DNA from: Pseudomonadota bacterium
GTDB taxonomy: Bacteria > Desulfobacterota > Desulfobulbia > Desulfobulbales > Desulfocapsaceae
Length of the DNA: 64,000 nucleotides
Reading direction: 5' to 3'
Assembly: GCA_018820855.1 (NCBI GenBank)
Contig: JAHJNL010000054.1
Location: 34,447-98,446, forward strand
A model generated the notes under the pieces. That model did not search any database. It saw nothing but the letters and a program-made list of their open reading frames with translations, and had not been told where the DNA came from. A program made the position numbers and the translations under genes. Positions 44,724 through 53,759 of the stretch are shown here, in pieces. Each line of letters begins with the position of its first letter. Positions within the stretch are counted from its first letter, which is position 1.

Positions 44724-45757
44724 GCAAGCAACGCAATACAATCCTTCTCGTTGATGATATTCCTGCTAATATTAAGATTCTGGTGGGGGCCCTGCGTGAG
44801 AGTTATCGCCTGGTTGTGGCAACCAGCGGCCTTGAAGCCATCAGGGTCGCCTTGGAAAAAAAACCGGATCTCATTCTTCTTGATGTGATGATGCCTGATA
44901 TGGATGGCTACGAGGTATGTAAGCGCTTGAAGGCACGGCCGGAGACAGCTAAGATCCCGATTATTTTCGTGACAGCCATGAACGAAGAGAAGGACGAGAC
45001 CCGTGGGTTTCTTCTCGGAGCCGTTGATTATATTGTTAAACCGGTGAATCCAGTGATTGTAAAGGCCAGGGTTCAGACTCATATTGCTCTGTGCACAGCC
45101 CAGCGAGAGCTGCAGCGGCATAGGGACGAATTGGAAGAAATGGTCCTTGAACGAACCAGAGAGTTGCGGGAGACCCAGATTGAGATCACCAGCAGGCTGG
45201 TTCAGGCAGCGGACTATCATGATCATCAAACCGGTCGACATACTACGAGAATGGCGCATTATTGTGTGATCCTTGGTCGGGCTCATGGTATGAAGGAACA
45301 TGAGCTGACACTTTTTTTCCATGCCAGTGCTATGCACGACATTGGGAAATTAGGGGTCAGTGATGCTATATGGCACAAAAAGGGGACCCTGACCCCGGAT
45401 GAATTTGAGGAGATGAAGCGACACACCTTGATCGGAGCTGATCTCCTTTACGGGGAAGAAAACGAACTGATGAATATGGCACACTTGATTGCTCTTACCC
45501 ATCATGAAAAGTGGGATGGTACTGGTTTTCCATTGGGGTTAAAGGAAAAGGAGATTCCTTTTGCCGGGCGTGTCGCAGCTCTGTGCGATGTCTTTGATGC
45601 CCTGTCCTCGAAGCGGCCATATAAGGACGCCTGGTCGTTGGAAGAGGCGAAAAAGGTCGTTATTGAGCAGAAAGGAATCCACTTCGACCCTTATGTCGTT
45701 GAGTTGTTTGAGGAGAACTATGCAAAGCTTGAGGAAGTCTATTGTCGGTTGAAATAG
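44720..45757 (+). CDS. Response regulator with HD-GYP domain
   Basis: 345 residues. N-terminal receiver with Asp55 in LLDVMMPDMDGYE and a Lys in VKPVN; a coiled linker; an HD-GYP domain with His206-Asp207 in HDIGKLGV, HTLIGADLL, HHEKWDGTGFP and DVFDALSSKRPYK. HD-GYP proteins are cyclic-di-GMP phosphodiesterases; the usual GYP reads GFP here, a common variant. Its 4-bp overlap with the hybrid kinase gene suggests it receives phosphate from that HPt domain. Confidence 0.92.
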   Translation: MSKQRNTILLVDDIPANIKILVGALRESYRLVVATSGLEAIRVALEKKPDLILLDVMMPDMDGYEVCKRLKARPETAKIPIIFVTAMNEEKDETRGFLLGAVDYIVKPVNPVIVKARVQTHIALCTAQRELQRHRDELEEMVLERTRELRETQIEITSRLVQAADYHDHQTGRHTTRMAHYCVILGRAHGMKEHELTLFFHASAMHDIGKLGVSDAIWHKKGTLTPDEFEEMKRHTLIGADLLYGEENELMNMAHLIALTHHEKWDGTGFPLGLKEKEIPFAGRVAALCDVFDALSSKRPYKDAWSLEEAKKVVIEQKGIHFDPYVVELFEENYAKLEEVYCRLK

Positions 45758-45823
45758 GTGATCTCTTATATTGCGGAGGGTGAACCAAATCATCACTGCT
45801 CTGTGAAACTACTGTGAGAAAAG

Positions 45824-47764
45824 ATGGCTGATCGTAACACTTCAAAAGAACCGAATCATCTCTTTGAGGAACTTCTCAAGGACAGAACAAGAGGCTTGGA
45901 AGAATTACTCCGCTTTGAACAGGATCTTATAGATGCTATTCCTGTACCTGTTTTTTTTCAGGATGCAGAATGCTACTATCTGGGAGCAAACAGGGCTTTT
46001 GCAAAATTCTTAGGTGTTGATCTGGAAAAGCTGCCGGAGTCTGACCTGTATCAGTTGTTGAGTCCTGGTGCGGAGGATGAAATTCGTGCCATTGACATAA
46101 AAGTCCTTTCTCAAGGAGGGTATGAGTCTTTTGAAGGTATCGTGCAGATTCCGGGAAATCAGGAATGTCCTGTCAGCTATCATAAATCGGTAATCAAGAG
46201 GAGCGATGGTAGTGTTGTGGGTCTTGCTACGACCCTTTTTGATCTCACGGAGCAGAGAAGAATACAGCGGGAACTTCAGGAAGAATCAGCTCAGAAACAG
46301 GCCATTCTTGATGGCTTTCCAGGAATGCTGGCCCTTTTGGATCGGGATACCCGGGTTATCTGGACCAATAGCAACTACCAACCACTGGTTTCCGAGAACA
46401 AAATTTTTTGTCACGAGCTCTTTCATGGCTGTGCAAAAAGCTGCAAGAGGTGTCCGGTTTTGAAGAGCCTGAAGACCGGGAAAGTGGAAAGCGGTACTGT
46501 AGAGATTCAGTCTGATTCTGATCAAAATAAGAAGAAGACCCTTGAGGTGGTTGGTACCCCCATAAAAGATGAAAACGGACAGGTGACCAGCATCTTTGTC
46601 ATAGGGCGTGATGTCAGTGCTCAGATTGATCTTGAGCAACAGTTACGTCATTCGCAGAAGATGGAGGCTGTAGGCACCCTGGCCGGAGGTATAGCTCATG
46701 ATTTCAATAATGTTTTGACTCCAATTATGGGCTATGCCGAAATCATGCGGCTTATGGCCAAGAGGGAAGGAGGGGAAGAGAGTGCTTCGCAACAGTATGT
46801 CGGCGAGATTCTCCTGGCCGCCAAAAGGGCCAAAAATCTGGTAGAGCAGATTCTGACCTTTTCCCGCAGTCGTGAGCAAAAAGAATTGCCTCAGTATTTA
46901 CATCCTATTATCAAAGAGGTGCTGAAGCTGATGCGTGTGACTTTGCCTGCTACAATCGAGATCGACCAGCAAATAGGTACAGAATGTGGCATGGTCTCTA
47001 TTGATCCGGTTCAGCTGCATCAAATCCTCATTAATCTTTGTACCAATAGTGCCCAGGCCATTGGCGACAAGCAGGGAAAACTCACAGTCCGGCTGAGCAA
47101 GGGGGAGTTACTTGAGGAAGGTAAGGAATGGGTGGAGTTAAGCGTTGCTGATTCCGGGTCCGGCATAGACCCTGCCATTCAGCAGAGAATTTTTGAGCCC
47201 TATTTTACCACCAAGGAAAAGAGTCAGGGGACTGGTATGGGGCTTGCCATGGTGCACGGTATTGTTACCCGCTGGGGGGGGAAGATTGAATTGGAGAGTG
47301 AACCAGGGCAGGGAACCGTCTTTCGTCTTTTTTTTCCTCTGGTTGAAATAGAGAGTCAGGCGTCTGGAGAGGGTGCGATTATCGGATTGGGGGGAGACGA
47401 GCATATCTTAGTGGTTGACGACGAGGAACAGGTAGCCAAGGTGACGGGCGAACTCCTTGAAATCCTGGGCTACAAGGTGACCAGTTGCTCCTCGGCCCGG
47501 GAAGCCCTGCTTAAGTTTTCTGCTAACCCTGACGGATTTGACTTGATGATCACTGATTTGACTATGCCCTACCTGACGGGCATAGAACTCTGTGAGGAGG
47601 CACACAGACGACGAAGAAATTTTCCCGTGATCCTGTGCACCGGGCATAGTAATAAACTTTCCGAAGAGACGATGTTGGCTGCCGGATTTTCTGGCTGGTT
47701 TACCAAGCCGGTGTCACTTCAGAATATTGCAGCAACTGTACGAACCGTCCTTGACAATCTGTAA
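45824..47764 (+). CDS. PAS-containing hybrid histidine kinase with C-terminal receiver
   Basis: 646 residues, no membrane segment, so cytoplasmic. Two PAS domains (about 28-140 and 155-265); the second has CHELFHGCAKSCKRCPV, a cysteine cluster that could bind metal or respond to redox. Then HisKA with GGIAHDFNNVLTPIMGY (His292), HATPase (GTGMGLAMVHGI) and a receiver with Asp578 in ITDLTMPYLTG. It ends the TonB-receptor signalling set and is followed by a terminator. Confidence 0.9.
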   Translation: MADRNTSKEPNHLFEELLKDRTRGLEELLRFEQDLIDAIPVPVFFQDAECYYLGANRAFAKFLGVDLEKLPESDLYQLLSPGAEDEIRAIDIKVLSQGGYESFEGIVQIPGNQECPVSYHKSVIKRSDGSVVGLATTLFDLTEQRRIQRELQEESAQKQAILDGFPGMLALLDRDTRVIWTNSNYQPLVSENKIFCHELFHGCAKSCKRCPVLKSLKTGKVESGTVEIQSDSDQNKKKTLEVVGTPIKDENGQVTSIFVIGRDVSAQIDLEQQLRHSQKMEAVGTLAGGIAHDFNNVLTPIMGYAEIMRLMAKREGGEESASQQYVGEILLAAKRAKNLVEQILTFSRSREQKELPQYLHPIIKEVLKLMRVTLPATIEIDQQIGTECGMVSIDPVQLHQILINLCTNSAQAIGDKQGKLTVRLSKGELLEEGKEWVELSVADSGSGIDPAIQQRIFEPYFTTKEKSQGTGMGLAMVHGIVTRWGGKIELESEPGQGTVFRLFFPLVEIESQASGEGAIIGLGGDEHILVVDDEEQVAKVTGELLEILGYKVTSCSSAREALLKFSANPDGFDLMITDLTMPYLTGIELCEEAHRRRRNFPVILCTGHSNKLSEETMLAAGFSGWFTKPVSLQNIAATVRTVLDNL

Positions 47765-47779
47765 GAGGTAAGCGCCCAC

Positions 47780-47835
47780 AGGCACAGCACCTTCGCCCAA
47801 ACCGGGCTCCCAATAGAGGAAAGCTCTTATTGGCA
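47780..47835 (+). terminator. Imperfect hairpin terminator
   Basis: CAAACCGGGCT pairs with AGCCCGGTTTG with inner CCAATA/TATTGG, about 20 bp after the hybrid kinase stop. No T tract, so strength is uncertain. Confidence 0.5.
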
Positions 47836-47907
47836 GCCCGGTTTGAACGAATCTGCCGCACCTTTGGACACTTACTGGTTGGGGGATGTATGGGGTTTGA
47901 TCTCGTT

Positions 47908-47954
47908 ACACCGCTTTGCGGTGTGTGAGGTACTGCTTGGCGCTTTGCGCCAAG
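47908..47954. repeat. Two mini-hairpins with the same CGC-TTT-GCG core
   Basis: ACACCGC-TTT-GCGGTGT (47908-47924) and CTTGGCGC-TTT-GCGCCAAG (47936-47954) are perfect stems with identical TTT loops, 11 bp apart, in the convergent gap between the hybrid kinase and TM2 genes. They resemble small repetitive extragenic elements. The rest of 47765-48019 has nothing else. Confidence 0.6.
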
Positions 47955-48019
47955 AATCGCTGGCTTTTGGCTTCCGTTTTGGGAGCAAGTATAAGTAATT
48001 CCCGTGTTCCCCTCTTTTT

Positions 48020-48424
48020 TTACTCTATTCCTCTGTTTATCAGGCTGATCTGTTCATTTAAGGTCCAGAAATCGTAAATGATGCCGACCGTGAAGAGTCC
48101 GCCGGTCAAGAGGTAGAGAATTCCGCTGATCCATTTTCCCTGATAAAAACGATGAATGCCGAAGAGGCCGAGGAAGGTGAGAAGGATCCAGGCGATATTG
48201 TAATCAATGGGGCCTGGTTGGAACTTGATGTTTGCATCTTCACTCATCCCCGGAATGAGAAACAGGTCTATGATCCAGCCAATGAAAAAGAGACCCAGGG
48301 TACAAAAATAGAGTGTTCCGGTCAGTGGGCGGCCATAGTAAAAACGGTGCGCACCGAGAAAACCGAAAATCCACAGGATGTAGCCGATAACCGGAGTATG
48401 GGTTTCTTCATACTGCTCTTCCAT
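48020..48424 (-). CDS. TM2-domain membrane protein
   Basis: 134 residues with two copies of the TM2 module: GYILWIFGFLGAHRFYYGR then TLGLFFIGWIIDLFLI, and ILLTFLGLFGIHRFYQGK then LTGGLFTVGIIYDFWTL. Each gives a pair of helices with the GxHRFY turn. Function of bacterial TM2 proteins is unknown. It lies 33 bp downstream of nagZ on the same strand. Confidence 0.85.
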   Translation of the reverse strand: MEEQYEETHTPVIGYILWIFGFLGAHRFYYGRPLTGTLYFCTLGLFFIGWIIDLFLIPGMSEDANIKFQPGPIDYNIAWILLTFLGLFGIHRFYQGKWISGILYLLTGGLFTVGIIYDFWTLNEQISLINRGIE

Positions 48425-48457
48425 AATTTTTCCTCTTTTTTACAGACAATGTGTCGT

Positions 48458-49501
48458 TCAGCTTTTCAGTTGTTCTTTCAGTTTCCGGACCCGCTGCCAG
48501 GCGGAATGTATACGTGCTTCTGATATCTTATTTTCTTTTACTGCCAGCACCACGGCTGGAATAATTCGCTGCAGAACTGTTGGGTCATAGTCAAGATTAT
48601 TTCCTATTATAATCATATCGATCCCTGCTGCAAGGGCCTGACAGACTGCCTCCTCTAGACCGTATTTGTCGGTAATGGCCTTCATCTGCAGGTCGTCCGT
48701 AATGGCCGGGCCACGAAAATTGAGCTGCTTGCGAAGAAGTCCGGTGACAACGGCAGGGGAGAGGCTCGTTGGAAATTCAGGGTCAAGCTCTTTGTGAAAG
48801 AGATGGCCGAGCATTATAGTGTCAGCCAGCCCCTTGCGGATAAGACTTCTGAAAGGGATCAGCTCGTCCTGCTGCCAGCTTGTGCTGATATCAGTGAAAC
48901 CGAGGTGGGAGTCAGTGTGCGAACTGCCGTGCCCGGGGAAGTGCTTGAGGCAGGAGATGATGTTGTAGTGTTGATGCGCCTTGATCCAGGTTGCAGTGTG
49001 GCGAATGACACACTCCGGGTCAGCTGAAAAACTCCGTTTTAGCCTCCCGATAACAGGGTTTTCCGGGAAGCTATTGAGGTCGACCACTGGCGCAAGGTTG
49101 AAGTTGATGCCGAGGCCCTGCAGAGTTGCGGCAGTACATGCTGCATGAATGTGAGTAAGCGTCGTGTCATCATTCTTGCCCAGCTCAGCAGCACTGGCTG
49201 TCTCAGGAAATCCTGTGTGGGGTTTCAGTCTCCGCACCAACCCTCCTTCCTGGTCGATGGCAATGAGCAGGGGAGTAGGAGAATATTTTTGCAATGATGT
49301 GGTTAAGGTCTTGACCTGGGCTGCACTGATAATATTATTCTGCTCTTGTTTCTCTGCCAGTAGTCGGTCAAAGAGGATTACGCCGCCCAGATTCCTTGTG
49401 CTGAGGTCTGTTGCTATGGGATGTCTGGCGTCAATGGAAGCCCCTTTGAAGCCGAGAAGAAAGAGTTGACCGATTATTTTTTCGATTTTCATGGTGTGCA
49501 A
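48458..49501 (-). CDS. nagZ: Beta-N-acetylhexosaminidase NagZ-like (GH3)
   Basis: Glycoside hydrolase family 3, 347 residues. It has IDQEGGLVRRL, the KHFPGHGSSHTDSH loop carrying the catalytic His-Asp pair, and the nucleophile Asp in AITDDLQMKAI. NagZ removes GlcNAc from anhydro-muropeptides in peptidoglycan recycling. No signal peptide is evident, in line with a cytoplasmic enzyme. ATG 49492 is an alternative start. Confidence 0.9.
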   Translation of the reverse strand: MHTMKIEKIIGQLFLLGFKGASIDARHPIATDLSTRNLGGVILFDRLLAEKQEQNNIISAAQVKTLTTSLQKYSPTPLLIAIDQEGGLVRRLKPHTGFPETASAAELGKNDDTTLTHIHAACTAATLQGLGINFNLAPVVDLNSFPENPVIGRLKRSFSADPECVIRHTATWIKAHQHYNIISCLKHFPGHGSSHTDSHLGFTDISTSWQQDELIPFRSLIRKGLADTIMLGHLFHKELDPEFPTSLSPAVVTGLLRKQLNFRGPAITDDLQMKAITDKYGLEEAVCQALAAGIDMIIIGNNLDYDPTVLQRIIPAVVLAVKENKISEARIHSAWQRVRKLKEQLKS

Positions 49502-49804
49502 AAGATGAAAGGTGGCTGAGATATTTTCCTGGAGTGTAGCACCAGTAAGCGGAAAAAGACAGGAACAATGTTCCGGAAATGAATAGGACCATAACTCGCT
49601 GAATTGTAGTGGATTGTCTCTGGTTTGTCAAAAAAATGACAGCTTGAAGGGGCCTTATACAAAGGTTCTCGAAAAAAAAATACTCGCCAGTCATTTTTTT
49701 GAATAGTTGCCGATGGAGAACAGATATATTTTAACTTACCGATATCTATTGATAAGATTACTATTTGTTTGTTCGGGCCATTATGCTGGGTCTTGATTTC
49801 GCCG

Positions 49805-49820
49805 TGGCATAACATTTGCA
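49805..49820 (+). promoter_or_regulatory. Sigma-54 type promoter for the GGDEF gene
   Basis: TGGCAT (49805-49810), AACAT, TTGCA (49816-49820): GG and GC are 10 bp apart, as sigma-54 requires, and only the sixth base differs from TGGCAC-N5-TTGCA. The ATG of the diguanylate cyclase is about 92 bp downstream. The rest of the gap 49502-49912 holds no gene I can support. Confidence 0.65.
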
Positions 49821-49912
49821 TATTAAGAAATTATTAAGAACCTCTTAAAGTTTTTTACTTTCAGGTCGATATGAGTAGTAACTGTAAGAATTCTATTTAA
49901 AGGGATTGACCA

Positions 49913-50926
49913 ATGAGTATGACAACGTCCATGTTACTAAACAATTCATTCGATCATAACATCGATAAAATTGATCAGGTCATGGTTGAGCTGGATCATT
50001 TTCGGCGCCAGACAGAACGCCTTGATCTCATGAATAAATTACACGGTCGCATGGCGGGCGTGTTGGAACTTTCAGGGATGATTGAGGCCTATTCGGTATG
50101 GCTGATGCCTCACGTAGAGCATGAATTGATTGGTTACAATAATCAGGTGCGTGCCAAGAAACATCTCTTCTGTTCAGGACATGGCCCGAAGAGGCGTTCC
50201 ATCATTGCTTTTGCCGAGGAGCTGCTGAACAATGGCGATAGAGAAGTTCATGCCTATATCAGTGAAGATGGGCATTATGCCCATAAATGGCTTATTGAGA
50301 CAGCGGAAGATGCGGGCATCCTGATAATTCTCAAAGACGAGACGGCACTGAACATTGCTGAGATCAATCTGATCAACGAATCACTTCTGATACTGGTTGA
50401 ATCGTTACGCCGTGCTCTGGAATATGAAGAGCTTTTTGAAAGTGCAAGAAAAGATGCCCTTACCGGGCTTGCGAACAGAAGGGTGTTTGATGAGCGTATT
50501 CAGGGAATCATGGATGGTGCCAGGCGTTATAAGCGGTCGGTAACCATGGCTTCTCTCGATCTTGATCATTTCAAGCAGATTAATGATAATCTCGGCCATC
50601 AGCAGGGTGATCGAGTGCTTAAGCAGGTGGCAGGTGTCTTTCAGCAGGCTATCCGCACAACAGATCTCCTGGTTCGCATGGGTGGGGATGAGTTTATCCT
50701 GGTAATGGATGATACCAGTCAGGAAAACGGAAGAATTCTTGCCGAGAGGCTCTGCCAGGCCATTGATGGCCTGGAAATATGGGCGGATCCGCAGACTAAA
50801 CTTGGTGTCTCCATTGGTATGGCTGAGTGGGAGAAGGAAGAGAGTCTGGAGCAGTGGTTGGAGCGAGTTGATGATATCCTTTACAATGCTAAATCCGATG
50901 GACGGTCTCGCGTGAACGTTTCCTGA
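49913..50926 (+). CDS. Diguanylate cyclase (GGDEF)
   Basis: 337 residues, cytoplasmic. The N-terminal 165 residues contain a GAF-like region of unrecognised type (HLFCSGHGPKRRSIIAFAEELL). The C-terminal GGDEF domain has DALTGLANRRVFDE, LDLDHFKQINDNLGH, the active site GGDEF at 257-261 and an inhibitory I-site RTTD (Arg248, Asp251), so it should make cyclic-di-GMP with product feedback. AAAGGG precedes the ATG. The sigma-54 type promoter points to control by an enhancer-binding regulator. Confidence 0.92.
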   Translation: MSMTTSMLLNNSFDHNIDKIDQVMVELDHFRRQTERLDLMNKLHGRMAGVLELSGMIEAYSVWLMPHVEHELIGYNNQVRAKKHLFCSGHGPKRRSIIAFAEELLNNGDREVHAYISEDGHYAHKWLIETAEDAGILIILKDETALNIAEINLINESLLILVESLRRALEYEELFESARKDALTGLANRRVFDERIQGIMDGARRYKRSVTMASLDLDHFKQINDNLGHQQGDRVLKQVAGVFQQAIRTTDLLVRMGGDEFILVMDDTSQENGRILAERLCQAIDGLEIWADPQTKLGVSIGMAEWEKEESLEQWLERVDDILYNAKSDGRSRVNVS

Positions 50927-50940
50927 TTACAGTAAAAAAG

Positions 50941-51000
50941 AGCATACAAACAACAAAGGTCGATCTCTCACAGGAGATCGACCTTTGTTGTTTGTATGCT
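50941..51000. terminator. 27-bp perfect hairpin, bidirectional terminator
   Basis: Arms 50941-50967 and 50974-51000 pair without a mismatch around TCACAG. The inner part GGTCGATCTC is GC-rich, flanked by A/T-rich outer arms. It separates the convergent GGDEF gene and the unknown gene at 51016. Confidence 0.8.
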
Positions 51001-51015
51001 CAAATCAATACGCGT

Positions 51016-51408
51016 CTATTTCAGAGTGATATTGATAGGAATAATGTGAAGTTCTTTGCTGCGTTGTTCTGTGTATCCAAGAGACCATTCCTGGCATGTG
51101 GCGCTGTCACCGAGAAGCTTGTCCACGTCGGCTACAATGCCTGCCACATTGATAATGGGGTGACGGCTGAAGACCTGGGGTAAGCCTTGAGTCAGATTGC
51201 AGGCCAGGCAACAACCCGGACGCTCATGAAGATGGAGCTCCATGGTCAGCTTCTGTCCTTTGATACCACCATAGGCAAGTTCTATGTCGTAGGCACCGTC
51301 GTTGGCATCACCGAACAGGGCTTCAAAAAAATCATTGGTACGCTCTTTGGGAAAGAGCTGCTGCAGGGTTTCTGACGTAAAAAGTGTATCTATTGCTTTG
51401 GTATCCAT
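51016..51408 (-). CDS. Unknown 130-residue protein with a CCLAC motif
   Basis: Starts MDTKAIDTLFTSETLQQLFP. It contains FFEALFGDANDGAYDIEL, then HLHERPGCCLACNLTQGLP, FSRHPIINVAGIV and a C-terminal LHIIPINI strand. Soluble, with no signal peptide. The cysteine motif could bind a metal. I do not recognise the family. Single gene between a terminator and the divergent helicase gene. Confidence 0.7.
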   Translation of the reverse strand: MDTKAIDTLFTSETLQQLFPKERTNDFFEALFGDANDGAYDIELAYGGIKGQKLTMELHLHERPGCCLACNLTQGLPQVFSRHPIINVAGIVADVDKLLGDSATCQEWSLGYTEQRSKELHIIPINITLK

Positions 51409-51558
51409 GGCTGTGTAACAGAGGGGGGTTGAGGTTGGCTTGGTCTGTCCGGTTGAGCTTCACGGGACTTTTCTCTTTGGCGGATTCTATTATAAACCTC
51501 TTGTCACTCTTGTCAACCAACGTTGCGGAGGCAAAGGCACTATGGTAGAGTGGCGCCC

Positions 51559-53748
51559 ATGAAAAATAGTATTCAGCAAACAACTTCTGGCTCTTCGATT
51601 CCTTCTGTCAATCTTTCAGAGTTGAACTCTTCCCAGCGTCAAGCCGTCATCACCACGGAGGGTCCTTTGCTCGTTATTGCAGGGGCTGGAAGTGGCAAGA
51701 CCAGAACACTGGTCTATCGGGTGGCGCATCTTTTGCAGCAGGGGGTTGAGCCAGACAAAATATTGTTGCTCACCTTTACCCGCAAGGCCTCTCAGGAGAT
51801 GCTCTGGCGGGCCGGGAATTTATTGAATGATTCCTGTAACCGCGTTGTTGGCGGAACTTTTCATGGTATTGCCAACATGCTTCTCCGTCGTTATGGACAC
51901 CATCTCGGATTCGGTTCCTCCTTTACCATCATCGATCGATCAGATGCAGAAGGAATCATCAACCTGTTGAAAGGCTCTCTGGCACTTACCGGGCGTGATA
52001 AACAGTTTCCCACTAAACGGGTACTGATCAATATGCTCTCTGGTTCTGTCAATAAATCCATGGCTCTGGATGACCTGATTTACGAGCAGTATTCCCATCT
52101 CAGTGAACATGTTGATGACATATTGAATCTTGACCGGCATTATAAAGAGTTCAAGTTCAACAACGGACTTATGGATTATGATGATCTGCTGGTTAACTGG
52201 AAACGATTGTTGCAGGAGGTACCGGAAGCACGCCGCGAGATTGCAGCTCGCTACTCCCATATCATGGTGGATGAGTATCAGGATACCAATCTTATTCAGG
52301 CTGATATCGTCCGCCTTCTCGCCCATGGCCATGACAATGTTATGGTAGTGGGTGATGATTCCCAGTCTATTTATTCATTTCGTGGTGCTGATTTTTATAA
52401 TATCATGCGCTTCCCCAAGGTCTTTCCCGAGACGAGAATCATCAAGCTGGAAGAAAATTATCGTTCCAGTCAGCCTATCCTTTCGTTGACCAACGATATC
52501 ATCCGCAATGCAACAGAGAAGTATACCAAGACACTTTTTACCCAGATTGAAGGTGATCGTAAACCTAGCCTTTTCGCTGGTCGTGATGAACGGGAAGAGG
52601 CCGTATTTGTCACTCGTAAAATAGCAGAGCTGCGGACATCAGGAGTGGACCTGGCCAATATTGCAGTTCTTTTCCGATCTGGGTTTCATTCTTACAAGAT
52701 CGAGCTCGAACTCAACAGTGTAGGGCTGGATTTTGAGAAACGGGGCGGCTTGAAGCTCACCGAATCCGCCCATATGAAGGATGTGATAGCTTTTCTCAGG
52801 CTTTTGGTTAACCCCGTGGATAGTCTTACCTGGAACCGGATTCTCCTCCAGCTCGACAAGGTGGGGCCCAAAATAGCAGGAAAGATCGCCGATGCCATCA
52901 CCATGGCAGACGATCCTGTGCAGGCTCTGAGTGTTTACCCCTGTGGAAATACCTGGAAGATGGGAATTGCAAATCTGGTGCAGCTTTTTCAGGATATGAA
53001 AAAGGAGTCGGCTCCTGGCGTTCTCTATGAAATGGTCATGGCCTATTATCAACCCCTGTTTGAGCGGATTTACCGCGATGATTTTCCTAAAAGGCAAAAG
53101 GACCTCGACCAGTTAAAGAGTATCATCAGCGGATACGAGGATCTCCAGTCTTTTGTTGATGACACAACCCTTGATCCTCCGGAAACGGTAAGTACACTTG
53201 AGGCCGGAGACGTGGAACGATTAGTCCTTTCCACCATTCATTCTGCCAAGGGGCTGGAGTGGGATGCCGTCTTTGTTATCGGGCTTGCCGAGGGACGTTT
53301 TCCCCATGCGGCGGCAGGGATTGGCGAACAATGGGAAGAAGAGCGTCGTCTCCTCTATGTAGCTGCCACACGGGCCAGGAAGTATCTTTATCTCACCTAT
53401 CCCAGAGAGCTCATGACCCCGGATCGGCAATTCCGCCGGGTTGGGATGTCTCCCTTTTTGTCGGAGTTGCGTGCGGGACTCTTTGAACGGATTGACGGAC
53501 ATACCGGGCAGGGGGCGAAATTGCCATTTAGACCGTCATCTCCTGAGATGGGGCGAACGCTTCCTCGCAGTAAGGGGAAAAAGAAAATCTCCATGGGAGA
53601 TTTGAAGAAAGGCGTCCGAGTCAACCATCCCTTCTTTGGTGAGGGGTGTGTTGAAACCGTTGGTCAGGGACGCTCCGTTGATGTAGATTTTGATCGGCAC
53701 GGGGTGAAGACCCTGCATCTTGATTATGCCAAACTGACACTTCTCTGA
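51559..53748 (+). CDS. UvrD/PcrA-type superfamily 1 DNA helicase
   Basis: ATP-dependent 3'-5' helicase, about 729 residues. Q motif LNSSQRQAV, Walker A AGAGSGKTRT, motif II VDEYQDTN, motif III GDDSQSIYSFRGAD, motif V STIHSAKGLEWD, motif VI RRLLYVAATRARKYLYL. The C-terminal GVRVNHPFFGEGCVETVGQG resembles the tudor-like domain through which UvrD/PcrA contacts RNA polymerase. Likely roles are nucleotide excision repair and replication restart. ATG 51559 is preferred over a TTG at 51523. folC follows after 11 bp. Confidence 0.92.
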   Translation: MKNSIQQTTSGSSIPSVNLSELNSSQRQAVITTEGPLLVIAGAGSGKTRTLVYRVAHLLQQGVEPDKILLLTFTRKASQEMLWRAGNLLNDSCNRVVGGTFHGIANMLLRRYGHHLGFGSSFTIIDRSDAEGIINLLKGSLALTGRDKQFPTKRVLINMLSGSVNKSMALDDLIYEQYSHLSEHVDDILNLDRHYKEFKFNNGLMDYDDLLVNWKRLLQEVPEARREIAARYSHIMVDEYQDTNLIQADIVRLLAHGHDNVMVVGDDSQSIYSFRGADFYNIMRFPKVFPETRIIKLEENYRSSQPILSLTNDIIRNATEKYTKTLFTQIEGDRKPSLFAGRDEREEAVFVTRKIAELRTSGVDLANIAVLFRSGFHSYKIELELNSVGLDFEKRGGLKLTESAHMKDVIAFLRLLVNPVDSLTWNRILLQLDKVGPKIAGKIADAITMADDPVQALSVYPCGNTWKMGIANLVQLFQDMKKESAPGVLYEMVMAYYQPLFERIYRDDFPKRQKDLDQLKSIISGYEDLQSFVDDTTLDPPETVSTLEAGDVERLVLSTIHSAKGLEWDAVFVIGLAEGRFPHAAAGIGEQWEEERRLLYVAATRARKYLYLTYPRELMTPDRQFRRVGMSPFLSELRAGLFERIDGHTGQGAKLPFRPSSPEMGRTLPRSKGKKKISMGDLKKGVRVNHPFFGEGCVETVGQGRSVDVDFDRHGVKTLHLDYAKLTLL

Positions 53749-53759
53749 ACCATCTTCTT

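Noticed and set aside
49489..49821. 110-codon minus-strand frame upstream of nagZ
   Set aside because: Overlaps the nagZ start and the sigma-54 promoter region; composition is not protein-like.
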